Shown one piece after another: positions 55,027-63,302 of a stretch of DNA of 64,000 nucleotides; within the stretch, counting starts at the first letter, position 1, and each line of letters begins with the position of its first letter. Both the position numbers and the translations under genes were made by a program. Source of the DNA: Aequitasia blattaphilus (GTDB lineage: Bacteria; Bacillota; Clostridia; Lachnospirales; Lachnospiraceae); assembly GCF_024721305.1 (NCBI RefSeq), contig NZ_JAMXOD010000013.1, positions 40,798-104,797 on the forward strand. Reading direction: 5' to 3'. The notes below the pieces were generated by a model. That model was not told where the DNA came from. It worked only from the letters and a program-made list of their open reading frames with translations, and ran no database searches.

Positions 55027-55947
55027 ATGTGTAATAAGAAAAGTATAGCTTACTTAGATGTTTTGGGTTTTTCAAATTATGTTACAGGAAATAAAAATTG
55101 TGCTTATGCAGCTAACATGCTGATAAGTGTAAATCATATACTTAGAACAAAAATATCTGATTATAAAAAGATGAAAAGTGTTGAGTGTGATGAACGATTG
55201 AGCGAATTAGTGGAGAAAAATGGTGTTTCGAGCTTTGATAATTTGCTATCATTTAGTGATAGCCTGTTTATAACTTCTCCTAAAGTTGATGAATTTCTCA
55301 AGCAATTATCGTCATTTGTTGCAGAGTGTTTTTACTATCATAGCGAACAATATAGAAATCCGTTAAATGAAAAAAAACCTGAAGAAGTGAAAAGTATAGT
55401 AGTGGGTAGTGATCAGCATAATATAGTAGAAAAATGGTATCCAATCTTATTTAGAGGCGGAATTTCATATGAGGAAGTCATAGTTAGTAATAGTTCAATA
55501 ATTAAGGAGTCAGAGGTACTACAGATTCCTAATCTTATAGGAAAAGGAGTTGTACAGGCGGTAGGATTAGAACAACAAGGAAAAGGCCCTAAAATTTTTA
55601 TTGATGATCAATTCTATCATAAATTGTCAGATACTATGAAGCGATTCATTGCAAAAGAACAAGATACAAAGTATATTCTATGGCCAGCTTTCCGCTATAT
55701 ATGGCAAAATGATTTTGAGTCTGAGATTCAACATTTTAAACATGATCTTGAAGCTTGTATTAATCTATGGCTAGCATATCAAAGTGAAAGATTTGGTGAA
55801 CAGTATAAAGAATTGTTAAAGTTAGTGATACGCTCTTTTATGAAATTATGTGAAGTGATATATCCGGAGAACTATAAAACTGCGAAAGTTACAATAGTTG
55901 CGATATTAGAGAAAAAGAAAGTTTGCGTTAGCGATTTTGTGCAATAA
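55027..55947 (+). CDS. Class III nucleotide cyclase-like domain protein (diverged)
   Basis: 306 residues, no membrane segment. The order of motifs follows a class III adenylyl/guanylyl cyclase fold: AYLDVLGF (D11, first metal Asp position), LLSFSDSLFI (D78, second metal Asp position), RGGISYEEV (143-151, like the usual RxGIHxGEV) and IGKGVVQAVGLE (171-182, like the usual GxxVNxAxRLE) followed by PKIFIDD. The positions that normally hold the catalytic Asn and the transition-state Arg read Val and Gly, so activity is doubtful. The C-terminal 100 residues are helical and unassigned. The gene is AT-rich. AAAAGGGAG precedes the start. Confidence 0.6.
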   Translation: MCNKKSIAYLDVLGFSNYVTGNKNCAYAANMLISVNHILRTKISDYKKMKSVECDERLSELVEKNGVSSFDNLLSFSDSLFITSPKVDEFLKQLSSFVAECFYYHSEQYRNPLNEKKPEEVKSIVVGSDQHNIVEKWYPILFRGGISYEEVIVSNSSIIKESEVLQIPNLIGKGVVQAVGLEQQGKGPKIFIDDQFYHKLSDTMKRFIAKEQDTKYILWPAFRYIWQNDFESEIQHFKHDLEACINLWLAYQSERFGEQYKELLKLVIRSFMKLCEVIYPENYKTAKVTIVAILEKKKVCVSDFVQ

Positions 55948-56030
55948 TGTCCTGGAGTTTAAATAGATTTATACAGTTGATGTTTCTGAATAATTTAACT
56001 ATAATAAACTCACAAGGAGGTGCCAAACAT

Positions 56031-56210
56031 ATGAGAACAGAAACATATCACGTTTACCTGGATAGCCAAGAACGACAGATTCTGATACATAGTCTGAATC
56101 AATTAAGAAATCAGCAAATAGAGCAAGGCAGATACACCGACCCGATTGATGAACTGCTCTATAAGACTTTGACAGCACCAACGAAGAAACTTAAAATTAA
56201 ATACAGTTAA
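56031..56210 (+). CDS. Small ICE/plasmid-associated hypothetical protein
   Basis: 59 residues: MRTETYHVYLDSQ then a helical segment with LNQLRNQQIEQGRYTDPIDELLYKTL and a basic tail. Similar short proteins commonly sit just upstream of parA in integrative conjugative elements of Firmicutes; this is from memory of that gene context. AAGGAGGTG lies upstream of the ATG at 56031, although the frame is open from 55947. It is followed by its own terminator. Confidence 0.7.
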   Translation: MRTETYHVYLDSQERQILIHSLNQLRNQQIEQGRYTDPIDELLYKTLTAPTKKLKIKYS

Positions 56211-56228
56211 ATCTATACCGGACATACG

Positions 56229-56265
56229 CCGCTTATTCTTATAAACAAGAGTAGGCGGTTTTTTT
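56229..56265 (+). terminator. Terminator after the small ICE protein gene
   Basis: CCGCTTATTCTT (56229-56240) pairs with AAGAGTAGGCGG (56247-56258) with two G-T wobbles and a six-base loop, followed by seven T residues. Confidence 0.88.
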
Positions 56266-56284
56266 GCGTTCAGAAACATTTACA

Positions 56285-56307
56285 TAGCCACCCTGACAAG
56301 GTGGCTA
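56285..56307 (+). promoter_or_regulatory. Inverted repeat in front of parA
   Basis: TAGCCACC (56285-56292) and GGTGGCTA (56300-56307) form a perfect 8-bp inverted repeat with a 7-base spacer, 29 bases before the parA start. It could be an operator bound by ParA or a partner, or a leader hairpin. No T-run follows. Confidence 0.5.
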
Positions 56308-56335
56308 AATTTATGCGAAAGGAGGATTTAACAGC

Positions 56336-57160
56336 ATGTCAAATTGCAAAGTAATTGCTCTGACCAATCAGAAAGGTGGTGTCGGGAAAACCACATCAAC
56401 GCTCAACCTGGGGGTCGATCTGGCAAGACGAGGGAAAAAAGTTTTACTGATCGACGTGGATGCCCAAGCCAATTTAACAATGGCTTTGGGCTATAGAAAG
56501 CCGGATGATCTGCCATTCACTCTGGCTAATGTCATGCAGAACATCATGGATGATAAAACGATTCCGGCAGATGCGGGTATTCTGCATCATAATGAGAGCA
56601 TTGACCTGATGCCATCAAACATTGAGTTATCAGGTCTCGAAGTTAGGCTGATTAATGCAATCAGCCGGGAACGCATTCTAAAGTCCTATATTAGTACCGT
56701 TCGGCAGAATTACGATCACATCCTGATTGATTGTATGCCGTCGCTTGGAATGATGACGATCAATGCTCTAGCAGCGGCTGACAGCGTGGTTATCCCAACA
56801 CAGCCACACTATCTTTCGGCGAAAGGTTTAGAGCTGCTGCTTCGCTCGATATCCAAGGTTAAACGGCAGATCAATCCAAAGCTGCGGATAGATGGAATCT
56901 TAATGACGATGGTCATGTCACGAACCAATATGGCGAAAGAGATCACAGCATCGGTAAAAAGTGTATACGGACAGAAAATCAAAGTATTTGATGCAGCGAT
57001 ACCGCATTCCATCCGGGCAGTAGAGGCCAGCGCTGAGGGGCAGAGTATTTTTGCCTATGACAAAGGAGGCAAGGTCGCAGCAGCTTATGAGCAGTTCGGG
57101 AGGGAGGTGATGGTGGTGTTAGTATATAAGTGTGGACACAAAAAGTTGAACAACCTATAA
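56336..57160 (+). CDS. parA: ParA/Soj-type partition ATPase, 3' end replaced by IS sequence
   Basis: Walker-type ATPase that positions plasmids or excised ICEs. Residues 1-255 are well conserved: deviant Walker A KGGVGKTT with the signature lysine near residue 15, IDVDAQANLT, and Walker B ILIDCMPSLG. After GREVMV (about base 57113) the frame enters the insertion sequence and ends in LVYKCGHKKLNNL, which is IS-encoded. The native tail of some 10-20 residues is therefore missing. Function may survive because the catalytic core is intact. The partner genes expected downstream are not there. AAAGGAGG precedes the ATG. The base composition is less AT-rich than in the cyclase-like gene. Confidence 0.88.
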   Translation: MSNCKVIALTNQKGGVGKTTSTLNLGVDLARRGKKVLLIDVDAQANLTMALGYRKPDDLPFTLANVMQNIMDDKTIPADAGILHHNESIDLMPSNIELSGLEVRLINAISRERILKSYISTVRQNYDHILIDCMPSLGMMTINALAAADSVVIPTQPHYLSAKGLELLLRSISKVKRQINPKLRIDGILMTMVMSRTNMAKEITASVKSVYGQKIKVFDAAIPHSIRAVEASAEGQSIFAYDKGGKVAAAYEQFGREVMVVLVYKCGHKKLNNL

Positions 57161-57192
57161 TAACAAATGAAAGAATAAAGGAGATGTTCAAC

Positions 57193-57491
57193 ATGGCTAA
57201 GAACCAAAAATCTTATACTCCAGAATTTAAACAACAGATTGTTGATTTATATAACACAGGAGGGTATTCGTATCCACAACTGGAACGTGAATATGGCGTA
57301 AGTCGGAGTACTATCAGCGGATGGGTAAAACAGCTTTCTCCCATCAGAATATCAGAGGAAGAAACTGTGACACTTAAGGAGTATAAGGCTTTGCAAAAGG
57401 AGATGCAGCGCCTTAAGATTGAGAATGAAATGTTACACTGAAAGCGGGCAGAGCCAAAAAAGCGACCGCCATATTCGCAAAAGAACAATAG
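57193..57491 (+). pseudogene. IS3-family transposase orfA, disrupted
   Basis: HTH protein: QKSYTPEFKQQIVDLYNTGG then YGVSRSTISGWVKQL and a leucine-zipper-like region. It stops at a TGA (57439-57441) after 82 codons. If the 20 bases 57436-57455 are removed, the frame continues as ENEMLKKATAIFAKEQ to a TAG at 57489-57491, which is the normal family C-terminus. The A6G slippery heptamer for the -1 frameshift into orfB is at 57456-57462. AAGGAGAT precedes the ATG. Confidence 0.75.
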
Positions 57492-58366
57492 CCGAAATTG
57501 TGACTTTTATCCAGAAACATTTAAGGTATTATACATTAACCCAGCTTTGTGCTACCTTGAAATTTCCCAGAAGCACTTATTACAAAGCTCTGGTTTGTGT
57601 ACCTTCAGACAGACAAAAGGAATAGGACAAATTCAGCCGGGAAGTAAAACATGTCTACGACGAATCGAAAGGGATATATGGAGCTGTGAAAATCTGTCGT
57701 TCCTTGAATGACAGTGGCATACCATGCAGTTTAAAGCGTGTTCAACGTCACATGATGAAAATGGAGCTGCGCTCCAAGATGGTGAAAAAATATAATCACC
57801 ATACCAATAAAGGGGTCATACCAAATGATAAGGAAAATATCTTGAACCGTGATTTCAAAGCAGATACCATAAACCAGAAATGGTGTACAGATATCACCTA
57901 TATTCATGTATTAAAAGAGGGTTGGACCTATCTTGCTTCTGTTATGGATTTATGCAGCCGAAAGATTATCGGATATGCTTATGGAACCTCTATGACAGCG
58001 GAATTGGCGCTGGAAGCAGTGGAAAAAGCCTGTTTGAATACAAAAAATACAGAAGGCATTATTCTGCACAGTGATTTGGGAAGCCAGTACACCAGTCACC
58101 TCTTTGAAAGCTATTTATTCAATGCAAAAATCCGGCATTCCTTTAGCCGTAAGGGAAATCCATATGATAATGCCTGCATCGAATCTTTCCATTCTGTACT
58201 AAAGAAAGAAGAGATTTATCTGCATACTTATCAAGATTCGAGAGAAGCCCGGAAGGCAATCTTTGAGTATATAGAATCCTGGTATAACAGAAAAAGGATT
58301 CACAGTGCCATTGATTACATGACGCCACAACAAAAAGAGGATATAGAGGTTAAAAAAGTGGCATAG
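57456..58366 (+). pseudogene. IS3-family transposase orfB (DDE integrase), interrupted by an amber stop
   Basis: The frame reads through an HTH_21-like part (KHLRYYTLTQLCATLKFPRS), then meets TAG at 57623-57625 between RQKE and DKFSREVKHVYDESKGIYGA. The second part continues in the same frame to 58366 and carries the integrase core with the DDE residues in WCTDITYI, HSDLGSQYTS and ESFHSVLKKE. A single base change would restore it. As it stands no full transposase can be made. Confidence 0.85.
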
Positions 58367-58427
58367 TCTTTCAACTTTTTTTGTCCAAAGTATTGACATA
58401 GGTCCATAGCTACTCTCGTTTCTTCAC

Positions 58428-59423
58428 TCACACCATCAGGCAATCAACGCGCCTCCCCCTCTCACGGCCAATCTTTGGCACTGAACGGCCCAGATAAGAC
58501 AACAAAAAATCATTGACATCCTTACCATAAGGTGGTGGATCATCAATGATTTCATAGTTGTTTTTCAATAATTCAGATAAGACTTTCGTGCTTACCCTGC
58601 CAGCTTTGTCATTATCCAAGTGCAGCACGATGATTTTAATATTAGGATTGGCTTTCAAAAAAGTTGCCAGAGCGATTGGGATCTTGCTGTCCTTTACCTC
58701 CTGCTTCGGCTGATACACCCCGGATAATGACAGCAGATTTTGCGTTCCCAACTCTCTATCCCCAAACTTTAGATACGCGGCATATGACAACAGATCAATC
58801 GCTGCTTCAAATAGATGCACGCTTGTCGATGGCTCTTTTGCTAACAGCCGAAAAGAATAGCGTTTATCGCTGCCGGATGCATCCCCCTTGAAATTACTGC
58901 CTATCGTACTACGGCAGGCTGCATATTTAGGCGTTCCCTGTTCATCTTTGCCTACAAATACGGTGTTGTGATAGTCAGCACTTTCATAGATTATTCCGGC
59001 AGCAATACACTCATCGATCAACTGGCGGTCAATACCACGGCCCAAAAGATACCGAATCACTCTGTCATTATTCCGGTTCTTTGGCGGTAAGAGCAATTGC
59101 TTTGGCTCTTCTTTCTTCTGAACCGGCGGCGGTGGTATCCAGTCAGCTGATCTGCCGGTAATGGTCTCGACGGCTTCGACAAAGCTGTAATCTTTGACTT
59201 TGATCAGGTAATCGAGTGCGGAAACACCGCCGATTCCTTTTGCCCACCAATACCATTTTCCATTGGAAATTTTAAGACTGGAGTGTTCTTTGGTTCCATA
59301 GGCATTGCCGGAAAAGCGAACCAGATTGCCCGGTTCATAGTGCTGCAAATAGGTCAGCAAATCCATTCTTCGTGCCTGCTCGATGACATCTGGGTCGAGC
59401 GGTACATAATTATTAGTTTTCAT
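58428..59423 (-). CDS. Toprim/DUF3991 mobile-element protein (primase-like)
   Basis: 331 residues. The N-terminal half (LLTYLQHYEPGNLVRFSGNAY, KWYWWAKGIGGVSALDYLI) is like the CHC2/DUF3991 domain of primases carried on integrative elements. The C-terminal half is a Toprim_2 domain with the acidic residues in LFEAAIDLL and IIVLHLDNDKAG (the DxD motif). It probably serves replication or processing of an ICE or plasmid. AGGAGGTGA precedes the ATG. It runs opposite to parA, although both families usually travel together in the same direction, which hints at a rearrangement. Confidence 0.85.
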   Translation of the reverse strand: MKTNNYVPLDPDVIEQARRMDLLTYLQHYEPGNLVRFSGNAYGTKEHSSLKISNGKWYWWAKGIGGVSALDYLIKVKDYSFVEAVETITGRSADWIPPPPVQKKEEPKQLLLPPKNRNNDRVIRYLLGRGIDRQLIDECIAAGIIYESADYHNTVFVGKDEQGTPKYAACRSTIGSNFKGDASGSDKRYSFRLLAKEPSTSVHLFEAAIDLLSYAAYLKFGDRELGTQNLLSLSGVYQPKQEVKDSKIPIALATFLKANPNIKIIVLHLDNDKAGRVSTKVLSELLKNNYEIIDDPPPYGKDVNDFLLSYLGRSVPKIGRERGRRVDCLMV

Positions 59424-59452
59424 TCAATAAAATCACCTCCTGAAAATAAAAT

Positions 59453-59490
59453 TAGCCGAGTGGCTTTCTGGGGTGAAAGTCGCTCGGCTA
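59453..59490 (-). terminator. Terminator of the ABC-3C-like operon
   Basis: A 16-bp stem with two G-T wobbles: 59453-59468 pairs with 59475-59490 around a TGGGGT loop. On the minus strand ATTTTATTTTC follows. It also lies in the leader of the Toprim gene. Confidence 0.8.
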
Positions 59491-59525
59491 TGTAATATTA
59501 TTTTTAAATTAGATTTCAAAATATT

Positions 59526-61577
59526 TTATTCTTTTTCCTTTATATCGTCTTCAAACAATTTAAAGGAATGAACGCCTACATTAATTATATTGGCATCTGA
59601 TTCTGGTAAGTTTTCAATAGAGGTCTTTAAATCATCATTATTTAAAGTTATTCCCATTATGACTTGAGATGATGTTTTCAGTTCAAGTATACTTTGAATC
59701 AAACTTTCCATATCAGAAGTAACAATACTATGTTGAGCTGGCTCATCAAAAATAATCACACCTGGATGATTTCCATTTTTCTTAATAGACGTTTGTAGTA
59801 AAGCCATTGTAAAAGACCAAATAATCCGAATATTATCACTTGCAGAAGAATCAAACTTCATGTCAAAACCATCAATTGTCGGAAGGCACGTATCAATTGG
59901 AATTTCAATAGCATCAATGTTGGGAGCACTTTTATATTTGTATTTGCGTAAATTCTTAATAAAGTTCTCTTTTAAACAATTGATAATTTCGATATCCGAG
60001 TCAGTATTCACATTTTTAGGAAGATTCGCATACTCTTCTTTATACCTCTTCCACCTCTTAGATAACTCACTAAGTTCTTGCAATTGCTCTGACATAAGAG
60101 ACTGTAATTGTTGATAGCACCTAATTCTTGATTCTATATCAACAAGTTTTTGAACAACGGACTCAGACCACTCCGTTTCAGTTGAGTAAATATCAGAACG
60201 TATTGTTTGTGCAAGTCGGCGAAGTGTAACTAATCGTGAACTCAGATCATTCTTTATAAGAGAAAGTCTGTCGACATTTGTCTTATGACTATCACGCGTA
60301 AATTCAAGAACACTTTTTTGCCCTTCCAGATGCCGAATATTTTCTTCAACACTCATGATTGGTATGTCCTTATTTACATTTAAAAGAGAATCTTCAATCC
60401 TCTGATTGCATGTAGGACAAACATTTTCCGAGAATTTACACCCCGATGCTGATCCCATTCTTTGTAATTTAGCTGCATCTTTATTGTTTCTCAAATCCTT
60501 TTTTACTACTTCGAGACTACGTTCTGCTTGTATCATTGCGCTACGAGAAATTAATATTTGGCTTTCACACTCGGATACTTTTTGTTCAAAAGAAGATATT
60601 GTTTCAGTTATTGTTTCCAACTCATTATTTAATGCTTCAAAATTATCAACATTTTTAGGCTTAAGGCGTTTTATCGAGTCGTGTTCCGATTGCAATTCAA
60701 ATATAGCCTCTTCCAGTCCCTTCCCGTCAACCGTAGTAATACCAATAATATCATAGTCTTTCTCTCCCATGATCTTAGGTCTTATCGGAAAACCAGCCAT
60801 AGAACAAGATTCACGATTAACACTCCTATTAATATCATCAAATACAGCCTTCCATGAAGTAGAGATAGAATCTTTAACCACCTTTAGCCTATCTCTTTCT
60901 TTTTGATTTTTAAAAGTGTCAATTCCTAATAAAAACTCAACAACACGTTTTTTTGCATCTTTAATACTGAAAAACGGCATACCAGAAAAAATATCCGCCC
61001 ATCCATGTTTTTGTTCAATGAATAGACACGAAAAAATCACCTGCAAATATAATTTTTGGTCATTACCATTAGTTTGAACTAATGGTAATTGAAGATGTAA
61101 AAAGGATTCTAAAAATGCATGAAACCCTTTATCATTAGTCGCAGCACCACCATCGTGAAGAAACATATCTTCTGGTGGAGTCTTCTGGTTACCTATTGAA
61201 TCATAATCTCCATAATACAATGTTATCATACGTGCGTCTCTTGTATCTGACTTTGCAGCTCTAAATACAGTAACTATCTCATTACCATTAGATATTTCCA
61301 AATACACCTCGGACTCCAAAACGCTCCAATCGTTTTCACCATCATTGATTATGCTTTTATATACAGAGGTTAAGACTTTCTCATTTCTTCCACCAATAAT
61401 TTCTTCAAAACCAAGACAATAGAAAATTGCTTCAATGACTGAACTCTTTCCTGATGTATTGCTGTAACTAGCAATTAAATTTAATCCATTCGTAAATCGC
61501 TCATCAAATCCATATACGCCTCCCTGAGATTCATTTGCTGTTTTTATTTCAATACGGAGTCTATTAATCCTCAGCAT
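59526..61577 (-). CDS. Rad50/SMC-like ABC ATPase with CxxC hook (ABC-3C ATPase component)
   Basis: 683 residues. The N-terminal ATPase lobe has a variant Walker A, SNTSGKSS (39-46), in which the first Gly of GxxxxGKS is Tyr38. A long coiled-coil region (about 290-510) is broken in the middle by CPTC (387-390), a zinc-hook type motif with a further Cys at 380. The C-terminal lobe has a signature-like SSASDNIRIIW (577-587) and Walker B GVIIFDEPAQHS (606-617, D611/E612). This matches the ATPase of ABC-three-component conflict systems. It overlaps the middle gene by 14 bases. GGAGGAA precedes the ATG. Confidence 0.82.
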   Translation of the reverse strand: MLRINRLRIEIKTANESQGGVYGFDERFTNGLNLIASYSNTSGKSSVIEAIFYCLGFEEIIGGRNEKVLTSVYKSIINDGENDWSVLESEVYLEISNGNEIVTVFRAAKSDTRDARMITLYYGDYDSIGNQKTPPEDMFLHDGGAATNDKGFHAFLESFLHLQLPLVQTNGNDQKLYLQVIFSCLFIEQKHGWADIFSGMPFFSIKDAKKRVVEFLLGIDTFKNQKERDRLKVVKDSISTSWKAVFDDINRSVNRESCSMAGFPIRPKIMGEKDYDIIGITTVDGKGLEEAIFELQSEHDSIKRLKPKNVDNFEALNNELETITETISSFEQKVSECESQILISRSAMIQAERSLEVVKKDLRNNKDAAKLQRMGSASGCKFSENVCPTCNQRIEDSLLNVNKDIPIMSVEENIRHLEGQKSVLEFTRDSHKTNVDRLSLIKNDLSSRLVTLRRLAQTIRSDIYSTETEWSESVVQKLVDIESRIRCYQQLQSLMSEQLQELSELSKRWKRYKEEYANLPKNVNTDSDIEIINCLKENFIKNLRKYKYKSAPNIDAIEIPIDTCLPTIDGFDMKFDSSASDNIRIIWSFTMALLQTSIKKNGNHPGVIIFDEPAQHSIVTSDMESLIQSILELKTSSQVIMGITLNNDDLKTSIENLPESDANIINVGVHSFKLFEDDIKEKE

Positions 61578-62052
61578 ATATATTCCTCCAGATATCTGAT
61601 AGTTGTTTTATCTTTGCATCAGTCAGTTTTGTCGATAATAAAGACAAGTCCTTTTTTTCAGCAGAAAGCACCGTTGATTCCTTTTCAATCTTAGAAACAA
61701 AGAATCTACCTTTGTCTGTCAGTGCATATTTCCCATTTTGCCCCTGAAAAATCAAGCCATCTGCTATACCAAAAGTAACTGCACTGTTTACTGCCGGGTC
61801 GAAGCGAACAATTGGCACCTCAGCATATTCACTTTGCGTAAAGATCAAAAGTTTATCCATTGCTTCTTTTGAACAAAGCGCAAAAGATATCATGTGTAAC
61901 TTTATTGGTAAACAACCAGATTTTCCCCAACATGATTTGGCTAAGATGAGGCAAACCTGAGCCACCTTATAACTAATGCGATAATTATAGGGCACTGCAT
62001 CTGGTTTAGCATTAAAAATAACATCCTGTTCTTCAATAAATCTCTTATCCAA
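61564..62052 (-). CDS. ABC-3C middle component-like protein (winged helix)
   Basis: 162 residues, cytosolic. The C-terminal part (VTFGIADGLIFQGQNGKYALTDKGRFFVSKI) has the pattern of a winged helix: a short hydrophobic strand, GLI, then KYxLTxKG. The N-terminal part (NYRISYKVAQVCLILAKSCWGKSGCLP) is helical. Such a protein between an ABC ATPase and an effector gene is the defining middle component of ABC-3C loci. The start is TTG at 62052, supported by AGGAG 6-7 bases upstream. It begins 9 bases after the nuclease-like gene. Confidence 0.7.
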   Translation of the reverse strand: MDKRFIEEQDVIFNAKPDAVPYNYRISYKVAQVCLILAKSCWGKSGCLPIKLHMISFALCSKEAMDKLLIFTQSEYAEVPIVRFDPAVNSAVTFGIADGLIFQGQNGKYALTDKGRFFVSKIEKESTVLSAEKKDLSLLSTKLTDAKIKQLSDIWRNIYAED

Positions 62053-62061
62053 AATTTTCTC

Positions 62062-63021
62062 CTACATTCTAAATTCCATAGAGCAATCCGCTAACCAGCT
62101 CGCTACCAAATCCTGTTTAAGTTCTCCAATTGAGGCTAGATCAACACTTGTAGAAAATTGCTCTTTTAGTTTCTTTTCAAAATCATCAAGTAAACTATTA
62201 AATAATTGTGCATTTACGGAAGTATCTGATGTAAGTCGCGTTTTAACAGAAACATCTTCTTTACAACTTCCTTCTAATTCAATCAATGCTTGATGAATTT
62301 CTGGGAAACTTAATCTTAACTCATTGAGAATTGCCACTCCACTAAGGTAAGATTTTATAAAATGATCAACCAGAAAGACCACATCTGGATCTGAATCATC
62401 ATCTGTATTCTTAATAGCCTTTATTTTACGCCGTATATTCTCCACCTTTTCAGAATCACATTGTGAGTAATCAAGAGTGGATTTATCTTTTATCGCTAAA
62501 TTTAACAAATAATCTTTATGTGGCGAAAGAACAATTTTGCTGATTTCTAATAAAAAGTCATCAGCACACTTAATATACACTTTAAAATCATCACTAATAT
62601 GTGGAAAATCGGATGGATTCGCCCTCTTTGCTGCCTCTACTTCTTTTCTTTTATTTTCAGCATGCTTTACTATTCGAGAATCCTTTTGCTCAGGTATAAC
62701 AAAATGCCATTCTACAATCGGAGGAACACCCCAATCTATTAGTCTAATCTTATAATTTGCTTTCAGAAGTTTACCAATATCTTTAGTCATTTTATCGCGC
62801 AGATGTTCGTAATTTTCTTCATCAGAGTAATCTTTCTCAGGACAGTAACATTGATGGACAACCCCATTTTGAGTGAATCCTTCAATTCCACCATCTCCTC
62901 CTTGTGCTGCTGATATAGGAGTATAATGTTCATTTTGGTAACGCATACGGTAACACATTACACACAGTTCTTCCCAAGCATTTCCGTTCAAATATCCATC
63001 AATAAACTGTAGTACATTCAT
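62062..63021 (-). CDS. PD-(D/E)XK nuclease-like effector protein of the ABC-3C-type locus
   Basis: 319 residues. The N-terminal 60 residues resemble a restriction-endonuclease fold: WEELC (E17/E18), GGDGGIEGF (D43) and VHQCYCPEK (Q57-C-Y59), a GxGGxDG ... QCY variant in which the usual Lys of QxK is Tyr. The rest is helical: a charged middle region and a C-terminal domain that would contact the ATPase/middle complex. In ABC-3C loci the N-terminal domain is the toxic effector, here probably cutting nucleic acid. It overlaps the small upstream gene by ATGA. Confidence 0.72.
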   Translation of the reverse strand: MNVLQFIDGYLNGNAWEELCVMCYRMRYQNEHYTPISAAQGGDGGIEGFTQNGVVHQCYCPEKDYSDEENYEHLRDKMTKDIGKLLKANYKIRLIDWGVPPIVEWHFVIPEQKDSRIVKHAENKRKEVEAAKRANPSDFPHISDDFKVYIKCADDFLLEISKIVLSPHKDYLLNLAIKDKSTLDYSQCDSEKVENIRRKIKAIKNTDDDSDPDVVFLVDHFIKSYLSGVAILNELRLSFPEIHQALIELEGSCKEDVSVKTRLTSDTSVNAQLFNSLLDDFEKKLKEQFSTSVDLASIGELKQDLVASWLADCSMEFRM

Positions 63022-63227
63022 ATTTCTCTGCCTCCAAAATAATTTAATGATATTGAATTTGTGAAATTAGGCCTTAGAGATAATGTACATCTGTCAACAA
63101 GATATGAATGTTCATCAAACAAATCCTTTATTTTAACAAGATGAAAGCAATCCCAAATACCTATGACCACTACTTCTCTTTGCATGAAATAACATTTTTC
63201 GCCTATTTCAGGAAGATATCCAGGCAT
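63018..63227 (-). CDS. Small protein coupled to the nuclease-like gene
   Basis: 69 residues: PEIGEKCYFMQREVVVIGIWDCFHLVKIKD, then NFTNSISLNYFGGREI. Alternating short hydrophobic stretches suggest a small beta fold (SH3-like); no named family is recognised. It is supported as a gene by a strong purine-rich site (GAGGGGGGAGA) just upstream and by the four-base ATGA overlap with the nuclease-like gene. It is the first gene of the operon. Confidence 0.6.
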   Translation of the reverse strand: MPGYLPEIGEKCYFMQREVVVIGIWDCFHLVKIKDLFDEHSYLVDRCTLSLRPNFTNSISLNYFGGREI

Positions 63228-63302
63228 TCAGTTCTCCCCCCTCTTGACAACATTTTGTATGTTAACCCACTCACCACTAAAACAAACCAGTATTAACATC
63301 AC

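Larger units (their letters stand above)
57114..58406 (+). mobile_element. IS3-family insertion sequence (orfA/orfB type), inactivated copy
   Basis: A pair of overlapping transposase frames of IS3 type lies between imperfect terminal repeats. Both ends contain TGGACA, a run of A, then GTTGAA: at 57133-57149 on the left and, as reverse complement, 58372-58387 on the right. The right end probably extends to 58406, because the 20 bases 58387-58406 recur inverted at the very end of the window. By symmetry the left end is placed at about 57114 (TGG start, 14 of 25 positions matching the right end), but a shorter element from 57131 is possible. No clear target duplication is seen. Confidence 0.8.

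Noticed and set aside
55027-55947. Complete Pycsar-type defence pair
   Set aside because: No neighbouring effector with a cyclic-nucleotide-binding domain was found, and the cyclase-like protein lacks the usual catalytic Asn/Arg.
57130-57192. Upstream extension of IS orfA from the GTG at 57130
   Set aside because: It would encode the terminal repeat itself; AAGGAGAT precedes the ATG at 57193.
57131-58387. Shorter IS boundaries from TGTGGACA to TGTCCA
   Set aside because: The 19 bases beyond 58387 recur at the window end next to a gene junction, so they are more likely part of the element; kept as an alternative only.
59526-63021. Assignment as Wadjet (JetABCD) or Lamassu
   Set aside because: There is no JetA/B/D-like set or topoisomerase-VI-like nuclease, and the ATPase is shorter than JetC; the small winged-helix protein and the QCY nuclease fit ABC-3C better.
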